Assembly (NCBI RefSeq): GCF_021049245.1
Contig: NZ_CP088020.1
Location: forward strand, 440,001 to 504,000
Length of the DNA: 64,000 nucleotides
Direction of reading: 5' to 3'
DNA from: Radiobacillus kanasensis
Lineage (GTDB): Bacteria; Bacillota; Bacilli; Bacillales; Amphibacillaceae
Shown here one piece after another: positions 22,216 to 31,555 of the stretch. The notes below the pieces were generated by a model. The model did not search any database, had not been told where the DNA came from, and worked only from the letters and a program-made list of their open reading frames with translations. Positions within the stretch are counted from its first letter, which is position 1; each line of letters opens with the position of its first letter. The translations under genes and the position numbers were made by a program.

Positions 22216-22581
22216 ATGACAGGAGTACTTTACCAAGCAAAAATTGGAGATGGATTTGAGAAGAAGGGACTTATTCGTCGTGGTACTTTCTTTAACACAC
22301 CTAAGGAAGCAGTTTCGGAAGCGTTTCAATTAAAAGAGCGGATGGACAAAAAGTATAAGAATAAAATTGTTTGGAATTATGATGGGGATATGAAAGGTTC
22401 TTCTAAGAAATTAAAAATTCTACGTGGTTTCTTGAACGGAGATATTGAATCTGAGCCATTTTATTTACAAATCGTTTCTGTAACAAAAGATAGAAGAAGT
22501 GCTGTATCTCCTAATCATGCTAAAAAGGTTACAATTAAGGATAAAAAAATTCTAGAGAAAGTAGTGGAATTTTTGAAATAA
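22216..22581 (+). CDS. conserved-looking hypothetical protein
   Basis: 121 residues from the ATG at 22216; an earlier ATG at 22207 directly touches the GGAAGG ribosome site and is too close. The protein is basic and soluble, with no signal or membrane segment: TGVLYQAKIGDGFEKKGL at the start, then PKEAVSEAFQLKERMDKK and a Lys-rich C terminus. No family recognised. It has its own promoter and terminator, so it is a single-gene unit. Codon use is that of the host. Confidence 0.7.
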   Translation: MTGVLYQAKIGDGFEKKGLIRRGTFFNTPKEAVSEAFQLKERMDKKYKNKIVWNYDGDMKGSSKKLKILRGFLNGDIESEPFYLQIVSVTKDRRSAVSPNHAKKVTIKDKKILEKVVEFLK

Positions 22582-22695
22582 TTACTACATTTGAAGTCAC
22601 CTTTAATTTTGGATTTTAATAAATGAAATTAATATGAAATCCGCCCTAACCTCTTAAGTCACAAAGCTTTGAATCACTAAATGCTAACAATAAGT

Positions 22696-22727
22696 AAAAA
22701 GGCCACTCGATTTGAGTGGTCTTTTTA
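22696..22727 (+). terminator. terminator of the gene at 22216
   Basis: AAAAAGGCCACTC pairs with GAGTGGTCTTTTT. Confidence 0.9.
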
Positions 22728-23036
22728 AAAACTAATTTTGAATGTACTTCCTAAATACCTACTTGTTATCCATTGAAATATAATTACAGGCCCGCTCCAT
22801 TTAAAACAGGCCCAAAGGAACAGTTAACATCTACTTCTTATGAAAAGGCATAGTAGATACGCTTAAAGGTAGGAAACCAAGGACTATTATTCCCAACCCT
22901 CAGGTATAGTCTACTCTCTTAGAGGCAAGCGTGATTAGGTTCTGTATGATGGTTTTTACTCAGCGGCGAAAAACTTTTTCTAATAAAAGAATTAGCTTTT
23001 TCACAGAGTTTTATCCCTGCGAAAAAGCTAATTAAA
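22728..23036. other. intergenic region; nrd operon terminator at its end
   Basis: No gene seen in 22728-22990. At 22992-23034, on the minus strand, AGCTTTTTCGCAG pairs with CTGTGAAAAAGCT and is followed by a T-rich tract (TTCTTTTATT); it terminates nrdHIEF. Confidence 0.75.
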
Positions 23037-23993
23037 TTAATAGCTATAATCATCGTCATTCATGGTTTCCACAACTGACATTAAGTATCCATTACCAACA
23101 GCACTAAAAAAGTCATGATTGGTTGTAGAAGTTGATAATCCGTTTAAAACGATAGGGTTAACATCTTCAGCTGAATCCTCAAATAATGGATCAAGTCTTA
23201 GATTCATCAGTGCTTTATTAGCATTATATTTTAAGAATACTTTTACTTCCTCTGTCCATCCTATTTCATCGTATAAATATTCTGTATATCGACATTCATT
23301 TTCATATAATTGATACAGTAGCTGATAGGCCCACATTTTTAATTCTTCTTGTTCATCCTTCGGTAATTCTTTAAACCCTAAGCTAAACTTATAGCCAATA
23401 TATGTCCCATGAACAGATTCATCTCTAATGATAAGCTTAATCACTTCAGCGACATTCATTAATTTTGACTTTCCTAAATAATAGAGCGGCGTGTAGAAAC
23501 CGGAATAGAATAAGAATGACTCTAAAAACACACTCGCTATTTTACGCTGTAAGTCCGTACCATTTTCATAAATATCATCGATAATAGTTGCTTTTGTCTG
23601 GAGTGTATCATGAATTTCTATCCAATCAAAAATATCACGAATTTCTTGGTTAGTGTTAAGCGTACTAAAAATGTTAGAGTAGCTTCGCGCATGCTCTGTT
23701 TCCATAAATTGAATATTATTTAATACATCTATTTCTAAATCAGTTCTAACATGCTTCCGTAACGCTTCAATCCCACTTCTTGATTGAAGCGTATCCAGTA
23801 AAGTTAGCCCACCAAAAACCTTCTCAACTAATCTTTTTTCTACCTCACTCAGTTTTCTCCAATCTTGTTTATCTTTTGATACAGGCATTCTTGTTGATAA
23901 CCAAAATTGGCTTGTTAGCTTTTCATACGTTAATTTGTCCACCATATCTTCTACGGCATTCCAGTTGGTTGCCTTATACATTTTATTATTCAC
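23037..23993 (-). CDS. nrdF: class Ib ribonucleotide reductase, beta subunit
   Basis: 318 residues, starting with GTG at 23993 behind AGGGGG. NrdF carries the dinuclear (manganese or iron) centre and the tyrosyl radical needed by NrdE. Metal ligands are visible in LLDTLQS, FMETEHARSYS (Glu, His and the probable radical Tyr), LESFLFYSGF and RDESVHGTYIG. The C terminus ends in a tyrosine-rich acidic tail (NDDDYSY) that docks on NrdE. Last gene of the nrdHIEF operon, 11 bases after the nrdE stop. Confidence 0.96.
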   Translation of the reverse strand: MNNKMYKATNWNAVEDMVDKLTYEKLTSQFWLSTRMPVSKDKQDWRKLSEVEKRLVEKVFGGLTLLDTLQSRSGIEALRKHVRTDLEIDVLNNIQFMETEHARSYSNIFSTLNTNQEIRDIFDWIEIHDTLQTKATIIDDIYENGTDLQRKIASVFLESFLFYSGFYTPLYYLGKSKLMNVAEVIKLIIRDESVHGTYIGYKFSLGFKELPKDEQEELKMWAYQLLYQLYENECRYTEYLYDEIGWTEEVKVFLKYNANKALMNLRLDPLFEDSAEDVNPIVLNGLSTSTTNHDFFSAVGNGYLMSVVETMNDDDYSY

Positions 23994-24004
23994 TTACTAT
24001 CCCC

Positions 24005-26191
24005 CTAGATACTACAAGACTCACAGTAATTTGCTCCTCGCTCTTCTCCATCCTCTGTGTAAGTTCGGACATAATAAACAGATTTTACACCCTTTTTCCA
24101 GGCATAATTACGAAGAATATTTAAATCCCTAGTTGTTTTCTTAGTAGGATAATCACTATTAACTTTCCACTCATACATACCCTCTGGTAGATCTTCTCTC
24201 ATAAATAGCGTCATACTAGCGCCTTGGTCAATGTGCTTACCAGCAACTGCATACGTATCAATGACTTTTCTTTGATCCATATCATATGCAGAAACATAAT
24301 AAGGAATGGTCTCATCAGACAAATAAGGAGCTGGATAATACACCTTACCACGTTTTCCTTCTGTCCTTTCCTCGATTCTTTGTGTAATTGGATGAATCGA
24401 GGCTGTTGCCTCGTTAACATAACTGATTGAACCAGTAGGTGCGACTGCTAGTCTATAAGCATTATAGATTCCATGTTTCATAATAGAAGCTTTTAACTTT
24501 TTCCAATCCTCATGTTTGGGTATGAAAATACCTTCAAATAACTTTCTTGCTTTTTCATGTTTAAATTCAAATTCTGGTGCATGTAAATATAAGTCAAAAT
24601 AGGAACCATCTGCATAACTAGACTTTTCGAATTCAAAGAAGGTTTCATTACGTTCGATTGAGATCTGGTTACTTTCTACTAATGTCCAATAGTTAAGTAG
24701 CATAAAGTAAGCATCTACAATCTCTAGCGCTTCTGGACTCCCATAATGAATCTGATTTTTAGCTAAAAACCCATGAAGGTTCATAGCACCTAAGCCAACC
24801 GAGTGGTACATGTCATTGCCATTTTTAATAGAAGGGACAACATCTATACTGGAAGAATCGGTTACAAAGGTTAAAGCCCTTAACATTGATCTTACAGACT
24901 TGCCGAAATCAGGTGAATCCATTAATTGAACAACATTAGTAGAACCAAGATTACAACTAACATCATTACCTAAGAATTGGTATGTTTGATCATTATTTAT
25001 AACAGACTGACGTTGAACTTGGAATATCTCCGTACATAAATTAGACATGGAGATAATACCATTTACAGGGTTAGCTCTATTTGCATGATCTATGTTAATA
25101 ATATAGGGATAGCCACTTTCATTTTGAATATTACTAATTTCAGTTTCTAATTCACGAGCTTTTATCTTAGTCTTACGAATATCTTTATTGTTGACCATGT
25201 TCTCGTATTCTTTCGTAATATCAATACTTGAGAAGGGTTTACCATAAACCTTTTGTACATCATGAGGAGAAAACAAATACATAACGGAATTCTGCTTTAC
25301 TAACTCATAATATTTATCTGGGACAACTAATCCAAGGGATAATGTCTTTATACGAACCTTTTCATCTGCATTTTCTTTGCGGACCGAAAGAAAATCGACT
25401 ACATCAGGATGAAAAATATTCAGATAGACAACTCCAGCACCGTCCCGTGCTCCACCTTGGTTCGCATAGGAGAAAGAATCTTCATATAACTTCATAACAG
25501 GTACAATACCGTCTGCTAACCCATGGACCCCTTTAATCGGATCGTTGTTGGCTCTTATATCTGTAAGATTTAGCCCAACGCCTCCACCAATTTTTGATAA
25601 TTGTAGAGCAGAGTTAATACTTCTTCCAATCCCGTTCATATCATCTGGGACGTTTAATAGAAAACAAGAAACCATTTCTCCAGCTCTTTTTTTGGCGATG
25701 TTTAGAAAGGTTGGTGTTGCAGGCTGATAACGCTGATTGATCAATTCATCTGCTAACATCATTGCTAAATCTTCATCGCCGTTCGCTAGTACTAGCGCAT
25801 TGAATGCTAGTCTATCTTCATATCTTTCTAAAAACCATTTACCATCGTCCGTCTTCATTGCATATTGTGAATAAAACTTATAGGCACCCATGAAACTACG
25901 AAAACGAAACTTTTTTCCGTAGATCTCCTTAAAGAGCTTTTTGACAAAGCCTTTTGAATAGAGGTTTAAAAAATCCGCTTTAATATAATTATTTTCTACT
26001 AGATAGCCCAACTTTTCATCTAATGTATGAAAAAACATGGTGTGGGGATTAACATACTCCAAGAAATAGGCTTTACATGCTTCCCGGTCTTTATGAACTT
26101 GAATCTTTCCATCCTTTACAATATTTAACAAATTATTTAGCTTGAAGTAAGTTTCTTCTACTTTATTAGACTGTAATTGTGGAGACTGCAA
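24005..26191 (-). CDS. nrdE: class Ib ribonucleotide reductase, alpha subunit
   Basis: 728 residues. NrdE reduces ribonucleoside diphosphates to deoxyribonucleotides. Cysteines lie at GEMVSCFLLN and SNLCTEIF (active site) and at the C terminus YCESCSI, which is reduced by NrdH. It lacks the long N-terminal ATP-cone of class Ia enzymes, as expected for class Ib. The start is a TTG at 26191 behind AAAAGGAAG; it overlaps the end of nrdI by 26 bases. Confidence 0.96.
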   Translation of the reverse strand: MQSPQLQSNKVEETYFKLNNLLNIVKDGKIQVHKDREACKAYFLEYVNPHTMFFHTLDEKLGYLVENNYIKADFLNLYSKGFVKKLFKEIYGKKFRFRSFMGAYKFYSQYAMKTDDGKWFLERYEDRLAFNALVLANGDEDLAMMLADELINQRYQPATPTFLNIAKKRAGEMVSCFLLNVPDDMNGIGRSINSALQLSKIGGGVGLNLTDIRANNDPIKGVHGLADGIVPVMKLYEDSFSYANQGGARDGAGVVYLNIFHPDVVDFLSVRKENADEKVRIKTLSLGLVVPDKYYELVKQNSVMYLFSPHDVQKVYGKPFSSIDITKEYENMVNNKDIRKTKIKARELETEISNIQNESGYPYIINIDHANRANPVNGIISMSNLCTEIFQVQRQSVINNDQTYQFLGNDVSCNLGSTNVVQLMDSPDFGKSVRSMLRALTFVTDSSSIDVVPSIKNGNDMYHSVGLGAMNLHGFLAKNQIHYGSPEALEIVDAYFMLLNYWTLVESNQISIERNETFFEFEKSSYADGSYFDLYLHAPEFEFKHEKARKLFEGIFIPKHEDWKKLKASIMKHGIYNAYRLAVAPTGSISYVNEATASIHPITQRIEERTEGKRGKVYYPAPYLSDETIPYYVSAYDMDQRKVIDTYAVAGKHIDQGASMTLFMREDLPEGMYEWKVNSDYPTKKTTRDLNILRNYAWKKGVKSVYYVRTYTEDGEERGANYCESCSI

Positions 26192-26549
26192 TGCTATTCA
26201 CTTCCTTTTTAAAATACTCTATATCTTTATCTGTACCAGCGTATTCAAATGTGAAAATTAGTGGTTTGTTGTATTTGATAGATAATTCTTTAGCGTTTAC
26301 ACAATATAAATCATCAAAATTAAGGTTTCCACTGGAAGCAAATCCTTGTAGATACGCTATATTACCTTTATAGTCTATAAAATCACTTACATCTTCTGTA
26401 ATCATATTTTCATAAGATGGTACGACTACTATGTAGTCTTCGAATACTTCGTGAAATGGATTAGTAGGTATAATTTCATATGACTTCATATCGACTCGTT
26501 CCACAAAGTCCCTAACATTGCCTGTTATAGACATATAAACTAATAACAT
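26166..26549 (-). CDS. nrdI: flavodoxin-like protein NrdI
   Basis: 127 residues. NrdI is the flavoprotein that supplies oxidant for assembling the manganese-tyrosyl radical cofactor of NrdF. LLVYMSITGNVRDFVERV at the N terminus is the FMN phosphate loop; VVVPSYEN (about 42-49) and LQGFASSGNLNF (about 67-78) are further flavin contacts. Its ATG overlaps the nrdH stop (TAATG). Confidence 0.94.
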   Translation of the reverse strand: MLLVYMSITGNVRDFVERVDMKSYEIIPTNPFHEVFEDYIVVVPSYENMITEDVSDFIDYKGNIAYLQGFASSGNLNFDDLYCVNAKELSIKYNKPLIFTFEYAGTDKDIEYFKKEVNSIAVSTITV

Positions 26550-26806
26550 TACTTATCTTCCTTTAATAATTGAAGTTTTTCAGGATTAAATCCAGAAATG
26601 TAATCATCAGGGCTCATACCATCTTTGATTACGATTGGCATGCTCATAAAACCTAGCCCCTTAAAATGTTGAATTTTCTTTTCTCTTTCATTTGGATTTA
26701 AATCCTCATCAATGTTTATAATCTGAAAGGGTATTCCTTCAGAACCTAATACATTTTTAGTCATCATACACTTTGGACAATTATTTTTAGTATAAACTGT
26801 AACCAT
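26549..26806 (-). CDS. nrdH: NrdH redoxin
   Basis: 85 residues from the ATG at 26806 (ribosome site AGGAGTGG); the frame is open further upstream but this start gives the family length. NrdH is a glutaredoxin-like protein that re-reduces NrdE, fed by thioredoxin reductase. The redox motif is CPKCMMTK (residues about 9-16), and SMPIV (about 59-63) contains the cis-proline. First gene of the operon, behind a 500-base regulated leader. Confidence 0.94.
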   Translation of the reverse strand: MVTVYTKNNCPKCMMTKNVLGSEGIPFQIINIDEDLNPNEREKKIQHFKGLGFMSMPIVIKDGMSPDDYISGFNPEKLQLLKEDK

Positions 26807-26953
26807 TTGACCACTCCTAATATATAAAATTGTTTTAAAATGTCTTCCAAATTCATGTTTAGAAAATATGGCACAAACAGATGTTGAATCCAAATTTATG
26901 TGTCATAATTTCCTACGGCTAAGAACTCTTATTAGCCTAGGGCATAAAAATAG

Positions 26954-27034
26954 CCGCTCATATTTACATGAACGGACAAAAAACGACAGTAGAATAGCAA
27001 TAAAAAATGCAAGCAAAGAAAGAAATTTGCTATC
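26954..27034 (-). terminator. terminator hairpins in the nrdHIEF leader
   Basis: Two terminator-like hairpins lie between the riboswitch and nrdH on the minus strand. The first, AGCAAA/TTTGCT (27031-27012, extendable outward), is followed by T6 at 27007-27002. The second, CCGTTCAT/ATGAGCGG (26975-26954), is followed by CTATTTTTA. The first is the likely off-switch of the riboswitch. I could not work out the antiterminator pairing by eye. Confidence 0.55.
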
Positions 27035-27159
27035 GCATTTCAAACCACACTGCAGCTCATTAAAGACTTTTCTATTAAAAGTATAATGAAAGGACAGTAT
27101 GTAACTATTTATCCTACCGTTTTCCGTTCTTAATCCCCGAAGAAAAGAAATACGAGTAA

Positions 27160-27315
27160 GTTTGGCAGGTCTACTGACTTTAAATCATCCTCCAGAGAAC
27201 CTTCCCGAAAATTTAACTATTTCAGTGGATTTTCTCCTTCGTCCTTTCTCACAGTTGCGGGTACAGTCGCGGATTTTCACCGTGTTCCCATTTTAAGACA
27301 AAGTTGTCACCTAAC
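27160..27315 (-). promoter_or_regulatory. cobalamin riboswitch upstream of nrdHIEF
   Basis: On the minus strand the conserved B12-element blocks come in order: AGGTGAC (near 27312), TTAAAATGGGAAC and GGTGAAAATCCGCG (near 27275), ACCCGCAACTGTGA (near 27257), CACTGAAA, CGGGAAGG, GGAGGATGA (about 27194-27186) and AAGTCAGTAGACCTGCC (27180-27164). This is a full match to the adenosylcobalamin riboswitch as I know it. It lies about 350 bases before nrdH with no gene between, so it controls nrdHIEF, presumably shutting it off when B12 is plentiful. Confidence 0.9.
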
Positions 27316-27320
27316 TTACA

Positions 27321-27367
27321 TTACTACATATAGTGTAAAAAAATTTATCATATACAATATATTGAAT
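27321..27367. promoter_or_regulatory. paired NrdR boxes at the nrdHIEF promoter
   Basis: Two 16-base sites resemble the NrdR box (consensus ACACWATATATWGTGT): 27321-27336 (TTACTACATATAGTGT) and 27352-27367 (ATACAATATATTGAAT), each with about three mismatches. Their centres are 31 bases apart, three helical turns, the spacing known for NrdR pairs. They sit just upstream of the riboswitch and overlap TTGTAT and TATATG, plausible -35 and -10 boxes on the minus strand. Confidence 0.6.
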
Positions 27368-27780
27368 TTATCATAGTTTATTTCTTTGTGCAATCATATT
27401 GTCACAAAAATAAAATATTATTATTAGTTTAACATTTATACTTGAATTAAGGGAATAAAAAATAGTTTTTTTAAGAGAAGTTGATAAATATTCTATTTAC
27501 AAAAGATAGAAAGATCGTTTTAAAGGAACTACATTTAAAGTTGTGGATTGGAAAATTTTTTATTTTAAAAATGAATTATTGGATGGAGAAAGGAAAAAAG
27601 TAGATAGTTTCTTCAATATCTAAGGGATAGACATTCGGTAAGGGTTAAGAGGATTTAGACTTACTTTCGCAGCCTCATTTAAGCCAAAAAGACAATTACC
27701 TAGATATGGATCCTCACCCAACTGTTTGCTATTTCCCTTTCACATGTAATTGTTACTATATAAAAGAATAATAATCCGCA
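27368..27780. other. intergenic region without a gene
   Basis: AT-rich stretch between the nrd and dus promoters. The loose dyad TTTGTG-N12-CACAAA (about 27385-27408) is too widely spaced for Rex or Fnr. No gene seen. Confidence 0.6.
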
Positions 27781-27790
27781 TTTCTATAGT

Positions 27791-27820
27791 TTGATAAAAA
27801 GTGCTTGAGCATGGTATAAG
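27791..27820 (+). promoter_or_regulatory. promoter of the dus gene
   Basis: TTGATA (27791-27796), 18 bases, TATAAG (27815-27820). Confidence 0.55.
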
Positions 27821-27912
27821 TGTAAAAGAAGCGGAGACATCTTTGCTTTTTATTTTTGGGTCCTATCAGGTTCTGTCCTGAAGTTCCGGTAATGAGGGGA
27901 TTGAATTTATAT

Positions 27913-28896
27913 ATGAAAGATAATTTCTGGCGTGATTTACCACGACCATTTTTTATATTGGCACCTATGGAAGATGTGACGGATGTTGTTTTCCGTCATG
28001 TAGTCACCGAAGCAGCGAGACCGGATGTGTTTTTTACAGAGTTTACAAATACGGAAAGTTATTGTCATCCAAATGGGCAACAAAGTGTTCGTGGACGTTT
28101 GACTTTTACAGAGGATGAACAACCGATGGTGGCCCATATTTGGGGGGACAAGCCCGAATACTTTCGGCAAATGAGTATCGGAATGGCGAAAGAAGGTTTT
28201 CGTGGTGTAGATATCAATATGGGTTGTCCTGTGCATAATGTGGCAGCAAATGGGAAGGGAAGCGGTCTAATCCGTCATCCAGAAGTTGCAGCAGAGCTCA
28301 TACAAGCAGCAAAAGCGGGTGGGTTGCCTGTAAGTGTGAAGACAAGGCTTGGTTACACGGATGTGGATGAATGGCGCGACTGGCTTACACACTTATTGCA
28401 GCAAGATATCGTTAATCTTTCTATTCATTTGCGTACTAAAAAGGAAATGAGTAATGTGGATGCTCACTGGGAACTGATTCCAGAGATTAAGAAACTTCGT
28501 GATCAAGTCGCACCAGATACGCTTTTGACGATCAATGGGGATATTCCAGATCGCCAAACCGGCTTGGACCTCGTTCATAAGTACGGTGTGGATGGGGTTA
28601 TGATTGGGCGTGGTATTTTTAAAAATCCATTTGCCTTTGAAAAGGAACCTAAAGAGCATACTAGTAAGGAATTGCTGGATCTCTTGAGGCTACATCTTGA
28701 CCTCTATGATCAATATGCAACGGAATATGAACCCCGTCCATTCAAAGCACTTCGTCGTTTCTTCAAAATATATGTCCGTGGGTTTCGAGGAGCGAGTGAA
28801 TTAAGAAATGAATTGATGAACACAGAGTCATCTGATGATGTGCGTGCACTGCTTGATAGCTATGAGTTTGAGAATGTTGATACTAGTATCTTGTAA
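27913..28896 (+). CDS. dus: tRNA-dihydrouridine synthase-like flavoenzyme
   Basis: 327 residues from the ATG at 27913 ([21 protein letters not shown]), the start that agrees with the family; GAGGGG lies 13 bases upstream, rather far, and an ATG at 27892 is the alternative. Dus enzymes reduce uridine to dihydrouridine in tRNA with FMN and [14 protein letters not shown] opens the barrel, [11 protein letters not shown] (about 101-111) holds the catalytic Cys, SVKTRLGY the FMN-binding Lys, and NGDIP and IGRGIFKNP the phosphate site. It is a sub-type distinct from DusB; the target uridine is unknown. Confidence 0.85.
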   Translation: MKDNFWRDLPRPFFILAPMEDVTDVVFRHVVTEAARPDVFFTEFTNTESYCHPNGQQSVRGRLTFTEDEQPMVAHIWGDKPEYFRQMSIGMAKEGFRGVDINMGCPVHNVAANGKGSGLIRHPEVAAELIQAAKAGGLPVSVKTRLGYTDVDEWRDWLTHLLQQDIVNLSIHLRTKKEMSNVDAHWELIPEIKKLRDQVAPDTLLTINGDIPDRQTGLDLVHKYGVDGVMIGRGIFKNPFAFEKEPKEHTSKELLDLLRLHLDLYDQYATEYEPRPFKALRRFFKIYVRGFRGASELRNELMNTESSDDVRALLDSYEFENVDTSIL

Positions 28897-28983
28897 TTAA
28901 GTTGGTATAGCTGGTTTGCATGCAGTAGCGGTGGGGACTGATCACCGGTATCTTTAAATGAACGAGTTAATATTAAAAATTCT

Positions 28984-29024
28984 AAAGCACTCACAGACGA
29001 TATCAATGTTTGTGAGTGCTTTTT
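28984..29024 (+). terminator. terminator of dus
   Basis: AAAGCACTCACA pairs with TGTGAGTGCTTT, followed by TT. Confidence 0.85.
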
Positions 29025-29312
29025 GATTTTTGGATATTGTGTACGGAGTTTTTCATATTTCAGGAGCTTTGTTCTACTAGCTATAAATTAAAGAAAGGCC
29101 GTCTCGAAATAAACTTATATTTCAATAATCCAAATGCTGACGATAATTCATGTAGTTAATAGTAAGTAGTTTTTGTAAATGGAAGAAAGTCCTCCATCCA
29201 AGTTAATCTCTTGATAATCATGTTCGGCAAAGTGTCTTTTCCAAGCTCTTATAAAGAAAACTCCCCAGTTTACAAAAAAAATCCGCTATGTTATATTAAA
29301 AAAGTTCAATAT
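29025..29312. other. intergenic region with a possible gene remnant
   Basis: A minus-strand frame of 45 codons (29285-29148) has protein-like composition (NWGVFFIRAWKRHFAEHDYQ, ending YKNYLLLTT) but no start codon and no ribosome site. It may be the tail of a lost gene. Nothing else was seen. Confidence 0.3.
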
Positions 29313-29339
29313 GTTAAATAAAAATTTAACAAAGTTAAC
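29313..29339. promoter_or_regulatory. betaine-regulon motif upstream of betA
   Basis: TTAACAAAGTTAAC (29326-29339) is the motif also found before gbsA and the opuAC-like gene. It overlaps a perfect dyad, GTTAAAT-N4-ATTTAAC (29313-29330). Likely a GbsR operator. Confidence 0.55.
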
Positions 29340-29519
29340 TAAAACATACTTATAAGTCTTCAGGCATGGAACTACTGAATGGGTTACGACATAGTAGATG
29401 AATAAACTAGTAAACTATTACCATTTGGTCTCCATATATGAAGGAAGAGTTTGAATGAATGCTTTTATATTTTTTTCATCTCTACATTCCATGTTCAACA
29501 TCCAAGGAGGTTTAAAAAA

Positions 29520-31205
29520 ATGAGTGAAACATATGATTATGTGGTAGTTGGTGGTGGTAGTGCAGGTTCTGTGCTAGGAAACCGCCTAAGTGAAGATGGG
29601 ACACGCAGTGTTCTTGTTTTAGAGGCAGGGCGTAAGGATTTTTCATGGGATCTATTAATCCAGATGCCAGCTGCTTTGCCGTTCCCTGCAGGGAAAAGTC
29701 TCTACGATTGGAGATACGCATCAGACCCTGAACCTTATATGAATGGACGACGTGTCAAGCATGCCCGGGGAAAGGTACTCGGAGGTTCGGGCTCCATTAA
29801 CGGCATGATTTTCCAACGTGGTAATCCATTAGACTACGAACGGTGGGGAGCAGACCCAGGTATGGATACGTGGGACTTTGCGCACAACCTTCCGTACTTC
29901 AAACGCATGGAAAATGCTTTAGCCTCAGATCCAAATGATGAGCTTCGTGGTCACGATGGTCCTCTAAAATTGGAACGCGGACCAGCTACGAATCCATTGT
30001 TCCAAGCCTTCTTTAACGCAGCTGTCGAGGCTGGCTACTCAAAAACCCCCGATGTGAACGGTTTTCGACAAGAGGGGTTTGGACCGTTTGATAAGCATGT
30101 GTACAAAGGTAGGCGGTTTGGACCTTCACGTGCCTATTTGCATCCGGCTATGAACCGCCAGAACCTTACTGTGAAAACTCGTGCTTTTGTTACAAGCATT
30201 GATTTCAATGGTACTCGAGCAAGCGGTGTAACCTATCAACGAAACGGGAAAACGCATCATGTTAACGCAGGGGAAGTTATACTCGCTGGCGGTGCAATCA
30301 ATACTCCACAGCTTCTTCAACTGTCAGGTGTGGGTGATGCGGAACACTTGCGTTCACTTGGCATCAAACCAGTAGTCAATCTTCCTGGTGTAGGCGAAAA
30401 CCTTCAAGATCATCTCGAAACTTACATCCAATATGCTTGTCCATTACCGGTTTCTGAGCAGCCTAGCTTAAATAAAGCGAAGATGCCTTGGATTGGTTTG
30501 CAGTGGTTGCTCGGACGCAAAGGTCCAGCAGCAACCAACCATTTTGAAGGAGGAGGTTTTGTTCGTTCGAACGAGGACGTTGACTACCCAAACTTGATGT
30601 TCCACTTCCTTCCGGTAGCGGTACGGTACGATGGGCAAAAAGCGGACACTAAACACGGATTCCAAGTACACGTTGGGCCTATGTACTCGGATGCTCGAGG
30701 GTCATTAAAGATTCGTTCGAAGGATCCTAAAGAGCACCCAAGCATGGTCTACAACTATCTTTCGACTGAACAGGACCGACGTGAGTGGGTGGAAGCGATA
30801 AAAGTCTCTCGTAAAATCATGTCTCAGCCAGCTATGGCACCCTATAATTCAGGAGAAATTTCACCTGGTCCTTCCGTTCGTACAGACGAGGAAATTTTAG
30901 ATTGGGTAGCGAAAGATGCGGAGACTGCACTTCATCCAAGCTGTACGGCAAAGATGGGACCAACATCTGATCCAATGGCTGTCGTAGACCCTTTAACGAT
31001 GAAGGTCCATGGCCTCGACAATGTACGAGTGGTTGATGCGTCTGCTATGCCTTATGTCACGAACGGGAATATCCATGCACCAGTGTTGATGCTAGCGGAA
31101 AAGGCATCAGACCTCATTCTTGGTCGCAAACCGCTGGCTCCAATTCATGCTGATTACTATCGTCATGGAGTACACCCAACTGATGCAGGTACAGTAAAAG
31201 CTTAA
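29520..31205 (+). CDS. betA: choline dehydrogenase (GMC oxidoreductase)
   Basis: 561 residues from the ATG at 29520, which has AAGGAGG eight bases upstream. BetA oxidises choline to betaine aldehyde with FAD at the membrane. The FAD loop is [16 protein letters not shown] (about 8-23); [16 protein letters not shown] (about 84-99) is the GMC signature; HPSCTAKMG carries the active-site His and [10 protein letters not shown] the second catalytic residue. B. subtilis uses the unrelated GbsB for this step; here a BetA-type enzyme takes its place. GbsA at 34739 does the next step. Confidence 0.93.
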   Translation: MSETYDYVVVGGGSAGSVLGNRLSEDGTRSVLVLEAGRKDFSWDLLIQMPAALPFPAGKSLYDWRYASDPEPYMNGRRVKHARGKVLGGSGSINGMIFQRGNPLDYERWGADPGMDTWDFAHNLPYFKRMENALASDPNDELRGHDGPLKLERGPATNPLFQAFFNAAVEAGYSKTPDVNGFRQEGFGPFDKHVYKGRRFGPSRAYLHPAMNRQNLTVKTRAFVTSIDFNGTRASGVTYQRNGKTHHVNAGEVILAGGAINTPQLLQLSGVGDAEHLRSLGIKPVVNLPGVGENLQDHLETYIQYACPLPVSEQPSLNKAKMPWIGLQWLLGRKGPAATNHFEGGGFVRSNEDVDYPNLMFHFLPVAVRYDGQKADTKHGFQVHVGPMYSDARGSLKIRSKDPKEHPSMVYNYLSTEQDRREWVEAIKVSRKIMSQPAMAPYNSGEISPGPSVRTDEEILDWVAKDAETALHPSCTAKMGPTSDPMAVVDPLTMKVHGLDNVRVVDASAMPYVTNGNIHAPVLMLAEKASDLILGRKPLAPIHADYYRHGVHPTDAGTVKA

Positions 31206-31222
31206 TAAATAATGCTAACTAA

Positions 31223-31289
31223 AAAGAAGGCCTCTTTCAACGTGTATGCGCGTAAAGCATACATGTATGGAAAGAGTGCCTTTTCTATT
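31223..31289 (+). terminator. terminator of betA
   Basis: AAGGCCTCTTTC pairs with GAAAGAGTGCCTTTT, with an inner stem GTATGC/GCATAC. The rest of the gap (31290-31555) holds nothing recognised. Confidence 0.7.
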
Positions 31290-31555
31290 TTGGCTAGAAA
31301 ATAGCCCTATTAATCAGGGAAATATAAACATATTTAAATGTACTTTACAAATATCCTATTATGAACGAAATACCAGGATGTGGCCCGAACTTCCACAACA
31401 GAACAATAGCTTAATAATATGATTTAACAACATTCATGGCTTTTTAATGTGTCCCCAAACTTTGATTTGGGAACGTTTCTTAGAATATTGTTGTATATAG
31501 AATTCGAGGCTCAAGTAGATGGCAGCCCTCGATTGTTTTACTTTGTTATGATTAC

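Noticed and set aside
22001..22240. 79-codon minus-strand frame ending MEAKAILQDVMERLGIR
   Set aside because: It runs through the promoter and start of the gene at 22216 and has no ribosome site; the end is mildly protein-like but I cannot support a gene.
26868..27086. 72-codon plus-strand frame opposite the nrd leader
   Set aside because: It is antisense to the riboswitch expression region, with no ribosome site and low-complexity content.
27385..27408. Dyad TTTGTG-N12-CACAAA upstream of the nrd promoter
   Set aside because: Considered as a Rex or Fnr site, but the half-sites are too far apart for either consensus.
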